Shown here piece after piece: positions 1-5,868 of a stretch of DNA of 10,777 bases. The translations under genes were made by a program, and so were the position numbers. Every line of letters starts with the position of its first letter. Positions within the stretch are counted from its first letter, which is position 1. Source of the stretch: Bacteroidota bacterium (GTDB lineage: Bacteria; Bacteroidota; Bacteroidia; NS11-12g; UBA9320); NCBI GenBank assembly GCA_024638525.1, contig JAHEKB010000057.1:1-10777 (forward strand), read 5' to 3'. The notes under the pieces were generated by a model that had not been told where the DNA came from, made no database searches, and worked only from the letters and a program-made list of their open reading frames with translations.

Positions 1-629
1 CCACCGCTCTCGACGTTTTCATTTTTGTTCCAGATGAAGCCTGCCAACATCTCATACTTTCTATCCTTGCTATAGTAGCCCGTATAGAATTTTGTATTGA
101 AGAGATTGCTGAAACGCATTCGGTCTGCATTGCTAATGTTGGAATAGTAGAAGTTTTGGTTCTTTAGACGTCTATAGTCAATACCAAAGGTCAGACGCTT
201 ACTTATCTCTTGTCCGTGTTTGGCTTCAATAAATATGAATTCATTGGCTCCCTGAGAGTACTTTAGCCGCGTAAAAGGCCTATTACTATGGTATCTATAC
301 AGGGTTTCATTATAAAAGAAGTGCTCAAGACTTTGCAAGCCCAATGCTAGTTGTAAGGCTGCAGTCTGTGGTGCTTTCAGTTCCAGTGTTGGGCTGGCTT
401 CAAAACCAAGATCTAAAGTGGGCAGGCTAGATGGTTGGAGATAACTACTGGCAAGCATATCCATGCTAGTATCTATTCTCGTTGAATCTTCCTGCATCAA
501 CCTTAATCCCTCTTCAGAAAGTAGGTAGGTGTTTAGGGGTTTATAATTGTGAGCGTCGCTTGTATCTAGCAGCTGGGCATTGGCTGACAACAAAAGGGTA
601 AATAATATGAAGAAAGCCCAATACCGCAA
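1..629 (-). CDS. Putative outer-membrane porin, N-terminal part (truncated by window edge)
   Basis: About 209 residues are visible and the gene continues past the left edge. Translation begins with a hydrophobic signal peptide (RYWAFFILFTLLLSANA, cleavage probably before Q19). A Thr/Ser/Leu-rich linker follows. From about residue 95 there are alternating aromatic and polar stretches typical of beta strands, such as LKYSQGANEFIFIEAKHG, LTFGIDYRRL and YEMLAGFIWNKNEN. This matches the pattern of the Bacteroidetes putative porin family (Porin_10 type) as I recall it: a beta barrel in the outer membrane of unknown substrate. The start is chosen as TTG at 629-627: the codon just before it in the same frame is the TAA stop of the upstream lipoprotein gene, and no ATG precedes the signal peptide. 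The gene is surely co-transcribed with that lipoprotein. Family assignment is from recalled pattern, not a search. Confidence 0.78.
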   Translation of the reverse strand, partial: MRYWAFFILFTLLLSANAQLLDTSDAHNYKPLNTYLLSEEGLRLMQEDSTRIDTSMDMLASSYLQPSSLPTLDLGFEASPTLELKAPQTAALQLALGLQSLEHFFYNETLYRYHSNRPFTRLKYSQGANEFIFIEAKHGQEISKRLTFGIDYRRLKNQNFYYSNISNADRMRFSNLFNTKFYTGYYSKDRKYEMLAGFIWNKNENVESG

Positions 630-1040
630 TTAGGGAATAACTTGAATATTGAATGAAGTAACCGAGGTGTTCTCGGCATAATCTTTACATGTGGTCAATA
701 CATTCAGATCAATGGTGTCAAAAGTAGGGATAGGATAGAAGGTGTCCAGTAGATAAGTGGTATCTTCTCTATTGATATTTATACTCATGGTCGGTCCTGA
801 GACATTGGTCGGAACCAAGCTAAAACTGATCTGTTCAAGTAAAAGATCTCTGTACATTATCTGAATGGGAAGGGTGTCTATGCCCACATAAATACTATCG
901 GCTTTCAAACTTATCGGAATAATCTCGGGTTTATCGAGATCTATGATTTGCTCATAACCTTCATTGGGGTCGTTAAAGCTATCTGAGCATGCGGAGAATA
1001 CAGCAATAAGAACAACGGCGATTAATACAGATCTTGTCAT
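630..1040 (-). CDS. Small lipoprotein of unknown function, upstream of porin
   Basis: A 136-residue protein whose function I do not recognise. The N-terminus is a lipoprotein signal: a basic start (MTRS), a hydrophobic run, then the lipobox FSAC with lipidation expected at Cys18. The following SDSFNDPNE is acidic, like the export signal that places Bacteroidetes lipoproteins on the outer-membrane surface (inference). The rest is short beta-prone segments and resembles an Ig-like or DUF4625-like domain (PEIIPISL, IYVGIDTLPIQI, a late KDYAENTS loop); this resemblance is weak. The start is set at ATG 1040-1038. A GTG immediately before it (1043-1041) could add one residue. The stop codon touches the TTG start of the porin, so the pair is probably translated in sequence, and the lipoprotein may be an accessory of that porin (inference). 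The gene is divergent from the oxidoreductase across 42 bp. Confidence 0.65.
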   Translation of the reverse strand: MTRSVLIAVVLIAVFSACSDSFNDPNEGYEQIIDLDKPEIIPISLKADSIYVGIDTLPIQIMYRDLLLEQISFSLVPTNVSGPTMSININREDTTYLLDTFYPIPTFDTIDLNVLTTCKDYAENTSVTSFNIQVIP

Positions 1041-1069
1041 CACCGCAAATAACTTAAAATTAGCAGTAT

Positions 1070-1077
1070 TATTTTTG
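1070..1077 (+). promoter_or_regulatory. Candidate -7 box for the oxidoreductase operon
   Basis: TATTTTTG matches the Bacteroidetes -7 consensus TAnnTTTG exactly. It lies only 5 bp before the ATG at 1083, so transcription would begin at or within a base or two of the start codon (leaderless or nearly so). No TTG -33 element is visible at the usual distance, which lowers confidence. Confidence 0.35.
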
Positions 1078-1082
1078 CTCGA

Positions 1083-2102
1083 ATGTCAGAATACACTGAT
1101 TTTCTGATTGTAGGCGGGGGGATCAGTGGTCTTAGCCTTCACTGGCGTCTAAGAAGCATGGGCTTAAAGTCTATATTGATGGATCTGCCCGAGCAAAACA
1201 GATCAACTTCAATTGCGGCCGGATTGATTAACCCCATTGCGGGTAAGTACTACAGTCTGGCTTGGCGAGCTGACGAATTCTTTAAAGAACTTGAGCGATT
1301 TTATCCCATTCTCGAAAAGGAATTGAACACTCAGTTTTTTCATCGAATGCCCATTGAACGCATTTTTCGCACTGCTGGAGAACAAAATCAATGGTTGAGC
1401 AAGGCACACCTGCCCAAATATGATGGCTATTGCTCTTTTGAAAAGAATGAGGGTTATGGAAAACTCATTGTCCACAAAGGCGGATGGTTAAATACCAGCG
1501 TATTCTCATCTGCGCTTCAAAATCGATTTCGAGACGAAAAAACTTTACGCCAAGTGCATTTTGAACATGCTAAACTCGATCCAGACAAGCGGGTGTATGA
1601 CGGTTTAAATTATGGAAGTGTGGTTTTTTGTGAAGGCAAAGACATGCTTGGCAACCCTTGGTTCAATGAACTGCCACTCACTCCAAATAAGGGAGAAATT
1701 ATGGATATCTATTGTCGAGATTTAGAGCAGGAAACCATAAGAATTTCTGGAGTATTTGTCTTACCACTGGGAGACCACTTATTCAGGGTAGGTGCTACAT
1801 ATGATCATCACGATTTGAGTCTGGAGCCGACTAAAGAGAAGAAAGAAGAACTCTTATCTAGACTCCGGTTTATATGTTCTCATCCATTCAAAATTATGGA
1901 ACACAAGGTGGGAATAAGACCAGCGGTAAAGGACAGAAGACCTTTGATGGGTAGGCATGCAGAATTTACTTCCATGTACATATTTAACGGCTTGGGAAGC
2001 AAGGGGGTCAGTATGTCACCATTGCTTTCCTTGGAAATGATGAATTATATCAGGGGTATCGGAAGCTTGCATCCAGATTGCAATATGAATAGATTCCTAT
2101 GA
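1083..2102 (+). CDS. FAD-dependent oxidoreductase, DAO family
   Basis: A 339-residue soluble flavoprotein of the D-amino-acid oxidase/glycine oxidase fold. The N-terminal Rossmann motif IVGGGISGL (Gly11, Gly13, Gly16) binds the FAD ADP moiety. The acidic residue ending the second strand (ILMD, about residue 34) would contact the ribose. Near the C-terminus, GIRPAVKDRRPLMG followed by YIFNGLGSKGVSMSP is the family's second FAD-contact region. The substrate cannot be read from sequence: an amine or amino acid is usual for the family. The length is normal for a short DAO-family protein. No signal peptide is present, so it is cytoplasmic. The start is supported because the dinucleotide-binding motif begins at residue 8-11. 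The stop overlaps the next gene's start as ATGA (2099-2102), so the two are translationally coupled, although their functional link is unknown. Confidence 0.85.
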   Translation: MSEYTDFLIVGGGISGLSLHWRLRSMGLKSILMDLPEQNRSTSIAAGLINPIAGKYYSLAWRADEFFKELERFYPILEKELNTQFFHRMPIERIFRTAGEQNQWLSKAHLPKYDGYCSFEKNEGYGKLIVHKGGWLNTSVFSSALQNRFRDEKTLRQVHFEHAKLDPDKRVYDGLNYGSVVFCEGKDMLGNPWFNELPLTPNKGEIMDIYCRDLEQETIRISGVFVLPLGDHLFRVGATYDHHDLSLEPTKEKKEELLSRLRFICSHPFKIMEHKVGIRPAVKDRRPLMGRHAEFTSMYIFNGLGSKGVSMSPLLSLEMMNYIRGIGSLHPDCNMNRFL

Positions 2103-3841
2103 AGCTTTGGAAATATATATTGAAGAATTATCTCTGGTATGTTCTATTATTTTTTGGAGCAAAGATCATTTTTGTCAGCCTAAATTTCGACAGTCTTAAA
2201 CAAGCTGCTAATCAGCTGATCCCTATATTTTACAACGGTTTGGCCTTGGATCTTTCTGCAGTGAGTTATATCCTATTAATCCCTTTTATCCTCTTGCTGA
2301 TATCTGAGAGTACTGGCATTTTAAAAGCCTTAAGATACTATCATATTGTCATTGGCTTACTCATTTCGTGTATTGCAATCACGGATGCTTTGGTTTATAA
2401 GTATTGGGGTGGGAAATTGAGCTTTTTATTGGTTCAATATTTAGCTGAGCCCTTAAAGGGAATAAGGTCCATTGCAAGCCTTGATTTGGCAATTTCTGCT
2501 ATCCTTCTTATAGCGGCCGTCCTATTGATCAGATTGTACAATTTAAAGACTATATCTGTACATAGGGGTCCTTGGTGGCAAGCTCTACTCATAGCCGCAG
2601 TTATATTGTTTCTGGGAAGAGGGGGATTAGCTAAGACTCCTATTGGAATTTCTTCTTCTTTTTATCACACAGAAGATCTTTACAATTATGCTGCTCTGAA
2701 TCCGCTCTGGAATTTAGTTTCATACGAGATTAACGGAGCGTCACTTAAGACATTGGAACTCATCAGTTCTGAAGATGAAACTGGGCTCATAGCTGAATGG
2801 CGATCAATGGGAGCGGAGAGCATTTCGGAAATTCATTGGAACGACAGTTCGCGTATTATTGTAATTATGCTAGAAAGCTTCAGTGGCAAGCTTTCTGCGC
2901 TAAGAGACGACAAGGGCCAATCTTATACGCCTAATTTGGATCGGCTAAGAGTTCAAGGGCTCAATTATTCACAAGCATATGCAGCGAGTTTTAGGTCTGA
3001 TAGGGGCTTAACGGCAATTCTCACAGGTACTCCAAGTTTTGCAACGCAAAGTCTGACCAATGAGCCCAATTTATTGAGGAAAGCCCCAAATCTCATCACC
3101 CTTTTTAATGCTGCGGGATGGCATACCAGTATGTACCACGGAGGCAGTCTAAATTTAGCCAATATGAGGCTTTTGGTTACTGCTGCAGATGAGCTCCATG
3201 AACAAAACTATTTCAAGGGATCTGAAGGCAGTTGGGGAGTTCATGATGAATTTGTGTTTCGTCAATTTGCTGACGATCTCCATAAAACAAAGTCCAAAGG
3301 ACTTCACATCTTATTCAGTTTGAGTTCGCATGAACCTTTTGATGTGCCTCAGTACGAGAAACACCAGGATGCTTATCTGAATTCAATCTCGTATACGGAT
3401 AGCTGTCTTGGAGTATTGATCTCGGATCTTAAGTCATCGGGATTGTGGTCTAATAGCTTGCTACTTATTTCTGCTGATCACGGAACCATATTGCCGGAAA
3501 GAAGTACAGCCCATAAGAAAAAGAATTATCACATACCATTAATCTTGAGCGGTGGATTAATCAACGATAGCTTTGATGTAGATCAAGTGGTTTCCCAAAT
3601 GGATATTGCCACAACCTTGGCTTCGGCAATTTCTGCTGACAGTTTATTTGTATTTGGTCATTCTTTACTCAAACCTGCGGGTATGGCCTTTTACAACTAT
3701 TACCACGGGGTAGTTTGTGTCACCGATTCTTGCACCCAATACTATGATATACCCCTGCAAAAGTATTTAGGGCAGCAATGTTTACCGCCGTATGAAAAGG
3801 CCTATTTCCAAGCTGCTAACAAGCAGATATTCGCACCTTAG
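2099..3841 (+). CDS. LTA synthase family / sulfatase-fold membrane phosphotransferase
   Basis: A 580-residue inner-membrane protein. The first ~175 residues hold about five hydrophobic segments (near residues 11-29, 42-70, 82-98, 130-146, 160-174). The remainder is a periplasmic alkaline-phosphatase/sulfatase-superfamily domain. Visible metal and active-site motifs are MLES (Glu259), ASFRSDRGL (putative nucleophile Ser300), WGVHDEFVF (Asp383), SSHEPF (His411) and SADHG (Asp460-His461). This order is that of LTA-synthase-like proteins, which move a phospho-head group from lipids or cleave it. Gram-negative Bacteroidetes make no lipoteichoic acid, so the target is probably a lipid or envelope glycan (inference). 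The nucleophile position is usually Thr in relatives I recall; Ser here would still be chemically competent. It overlaps the upstream oxidoreductase by 4 bp, and its stop overlaps the stop of the convergent gene. Confidence 0.85.
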   Translation: MKLWKYILKNYLWYVLLFFGAKIIFVSLNFDSLKQAANQLIPIFYNGLALDLSAVSYILLIPFILLLISESTGILKALRYYHIVIGLLISCIAITDALVYKYWGGKLSFLLVQYLAEPLKGIRSIASLDLAISAILLIAAVLLIRLYNLKTISVHRGPWWQALLIAAVILFLGRGGLAKTPIGISSSFYHTEDLYNYAALNPLWNLVSYEINGASLKTLELISSEDETGLIAEWRSMGAESISEIHWNDSSRIIVIMLESFSGKLSALRDDKGQSYTPNLDRLRVQGLNYSQAYAASFRSDRGLTAILTGTPSFATQSLTNEPNLLRKAPNLITLFNAAGWHTSMYHGGSLNLANMRLLVTAADELHEQNYFKGSEGSWGVHDEFVFRQFADDLHKTKSKGLHILFSLSSHEPFDVPQYEKHQDAYLNSISYTDSCLGVLISDLKSSGLWSNSLLLISADHGTILPERSTAHKKKNYHIPLILSGGLINDSFDVDQVVSQMDIATTLASAISADSLFVFGHSLLKPAGMAFYNYYHGVVCVTDSCTQYYDIPLQKYLGQQCLPPYEKAYFQAANKQIFAP

Positions 3842-5832
3842 TACTTGATCAATTTGCTTTTCTGAGAAGCGATTTCAACTATATAAGTGCCAGAACTCAA
3901 GAAGCTTAAGTCTATATTATCACCATCTCGTACAGCTTGTTGAGTAAAGACCATTTCACCTAAGGTGTTGCTGATATTCAAAGTCGTTGGACCCGTGCTT
4001 TTGGAGTGAATCTGAATAATTGAAGAAAACGGATTTGGGTGAATAGCGTATTCTTTTTGAGCGACTTCATTTATACCTGCAGTTCTCAATACTCCTTCTG
4101 CACTGATATGGGCAGCCTGGCTCAGATTGTAATAGCTACCACTCGCTGTAGTCTCTAAGCGTTCTGCTCTAATCATATAATAATTTGTCCCCTCTGAGGG
4201 CGTATAGTGGTTGAACGAAGTGCTGGCAATTGGATTTTGATTCAACAAAATATAATCTCCAAAGGCTTCTTGTGACCAATAGATATAATATCCTTCGACA
4301 TTTGCACTTGCCGAGGCTGTCCAGTTGAGATAGACCTGAGTTTTTGCACCATTCATACTCATCTGTATGTCGGTTGGTGGCGAGACCATATTCGTTCGCA
4401 GACTCGGATCCCCCAAAAGAGCAATGTGGGCGTAATTCTGATAAAAACTAAAACCGTAGTCATTTAAATTGTTCTGGGTTCTAATGGCCGCCTTACCATA
4501 GTTCTCGCCGATAGCCAAGCCTTGTGTTTGCCATTTTGGTCTACCGCTCCAAACGCTTACCAATCCACCCTGAGGTGCGGCTAGACTCGCCCTGGCGATA
4601 TTGTTTTCTTCATCGTAGTCGCCAAACCAAGATCCGAACATTTGACTGAACATTCCGGGGTTGTTGTTTGCAAAACTCCCTGTAGTACCAACTCCTCCAC
4701 AAGAAGTGAATGAACCCGGACCGCAGACATAACTAAAAAGATAATTACCCCCGGCGGTTGTAGTAAACATATCGGCATTTATGGTTTCACCTGGACCTAG
4801 GTGACTGTAAAAGTCCCTTACCGCAGATGAAGAGAAACCCTCTTTTGAACCTGCAAAATTATTTTCAATAACGGCTTGTCTTATAACAGGAGTATTGGTG
4901 ATACGGTAATCGTGGGCTTTTTTCAAATAATGTCTTGTTCTCTCAAGCTCAGAACCCCCAATAGCTGGTAATCTGCTTAAATCAACCCTGCCAATTTGGA
5001 GCTTTACCTCTCCGGGAAGTTGCATATTGTCGAACTTTCCATCGCCGATGTAGTTGTCATTCTCTTCTCTCACGGCATTGTCGATTTCTGAGGCATCTGA
5101 CCATGCCGCTTCCATGCTTCCGTAATATGTATCTGCTATCCAAGCACCGCAGTGACCTCCGGCTGTTTCGTGATGACCATCAGGTGGAACTAAATAATTG
5201 GATGGCTTGCAGTACAAACCGGAATATGGATAGGCTACATGGCCTATGATGTACAATCCGTCTGCATTTTCAGATGCTTCAATAATTGAAGCCACATCAG
5301 CCACGGAAGCTGTGTCCTCAACTCCTACAACTTCAGTTTCCCAACCGTCACCAATCAAGTCCATTCTCAATTGTGTCAATTCCGTCTCAAGGGAATCTTT
5401 TAAACTCTCCGTAATTAGAATTAACATATTGCCTCTATTGTGTTCGGGCTCAAGTTCAATTCCACTGATTATGCCCGCATTGGTTATAACGGAACCTCCA
5501 CTGATGCTGTAAGGCTCTGTTAAAGTGAGTTCGCGACTGATCAAATACTCATAGGCTTTATTCACTTCAATATCTGTGTCTGTATAGCTGCTGTCTGTTG
5601 AGGATAAACTAGCAATGGCATTGCCCCAATTATTGGACCCTAGTTCGCGTTTAAATATTCTGTGGTAAAGGGCATAGTTAGAAGGTTCCCAGAATAGTTT
5701 TATCTGTGCAGGATTCTCTTGAACTTCTGCTCTTAATTGAACCGTTCTCTCCAAAGCCCAATTCTGAGAACTGGCTGAAAAGAATGAAAATATAAGAAGG
5801 CTTAGACTGAGTAGTTTTACAAAGTATTTCAT
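3838..5832 (-). CDS. Secreted C25 (gingipain)-like protein with FnIII-like domains and T9SS sorting domain
   Basis: A 664-residue exported protein. A signal peptide (to about Ser22-Gln23) is followed by an FnIII-like domain (~28-105). A large alpha/beta region (~130-480) has the C25 look: MLILITESL then two helices, DGLYIIGHV, LQIGRVDLSRLPA, and the closing IALLGDPSLR, which resembles the GDPxLR end of gingipain-type domains. A second FnIII-like domain covers ~485-575. Residues ~592-664 are a type A T9SS sorting domain (AIHPNPFSS through GTYIVEI). The expected catalytic GHGS appears as CGPGS (370-374), and the later C-x-x-G-D/F motif as GSWFGDYD (400-407), so proteolytic activity is doubtful. 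The protein would be released or anchored at the cell surface. It is transcribed divergently from the M1 peptidase, another T9SS cargo, across 36 bp. T9SS assignment is strong; C25 relationship is moderate. Confidence 0.72.
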   Translation of the reverse strand: MKYFVKLLSLSLLIFSFFSASSQNWALERTVQLRAEVQENPAQIKLFWEPSNYALYHRIFKRELGSNNWGNAIASLSSTDSSYTDTDIEVNKAYEYLISRELTLTEPYSISGGSVITNAGIISGIELEPEHNRGNMLILITESLKDSLETELTQLRMDLIGDGWETEVVGVEDTASVADVASIIEASENADGLYIIGHVAYPYSGLYCKPSNYLVPPDGHHETAGGHCGAWIADTYYGSMEAAWSDASEIDNAVREENDNYIGDGKFDNMQLPGEVKLQIGRVDLSRLPAIGGSELERTRHYLKKAHDYRITNTPVIRQAVIENNFAGSKEGFSSSAVRDFYSHLGPGETINADMFTTTAGGNYLFSYVCGPGSFTSCGGVGTTGSFANNNPGMFSQMFGSWFGDYDEENNIARASLAAPQGGLVSVWSGRPKWQTQGLAIGENYGKAAIRTQNNLNDYGFSFYQNYAHIALLGDPSLRTNMVSPPTDIQMSMNGAKTQVYLNWTASASANVEGYYIYWSQEAFGDYILLNQNPIASTSFNHYTPSEGTNYYMIRAERLETTASGSYYNLSQAAHISAEGVLRTAGINEVAQKEYAIHPNPFSSIIQIHSKSTGPTTLNISNTLGEMVFTQQAVRDGDNIDLSFLSSGTYIVEIASQKSKLIKY

Positions 5833-5834
5833 AG

Positions 5835-5851
5835 CGAATAGAATATATTCG
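5835..5851. promoter_or_regulatory. Palindromic region between two divergent T9SS cargo genes
   Basis: The 36 bp separating the two secreted-protein genes contain an inverted repeat, CGAATA (5835-5840) and TATTCG (5846-5851), with a 5 bp spacer. A perfect 10 bp palindrome, GAATATATTC (5841-5850), overlaps it. Near-consensus -7 boxes face both ways: TATATTCG at 5844-5851 (+) and TAACTTCG at 5862-5855 (-), each one base off TAnnTTTG. No clear -33 elements are seen. It could be an operator controlling both genes, but short AT-rich palindromes arise by chance. Confidence 0.25.
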
Positions 5852-5868
5852 TTACGAAGTTAAGATTT

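Noticed and set aside
1041..1043. GTG as the lipoprotein start
   Set aside because: An ATG follows immediately and gives the same signal peptide; GTG would add a single residue.
1209..1475. Minus-strand open frame of 88 codons inside the oxidoreductase gene
   Set aside because: It is antisense to conserved flavoprotein coding sequence, has no recognisable domain, and has no start context; a chance open frame.
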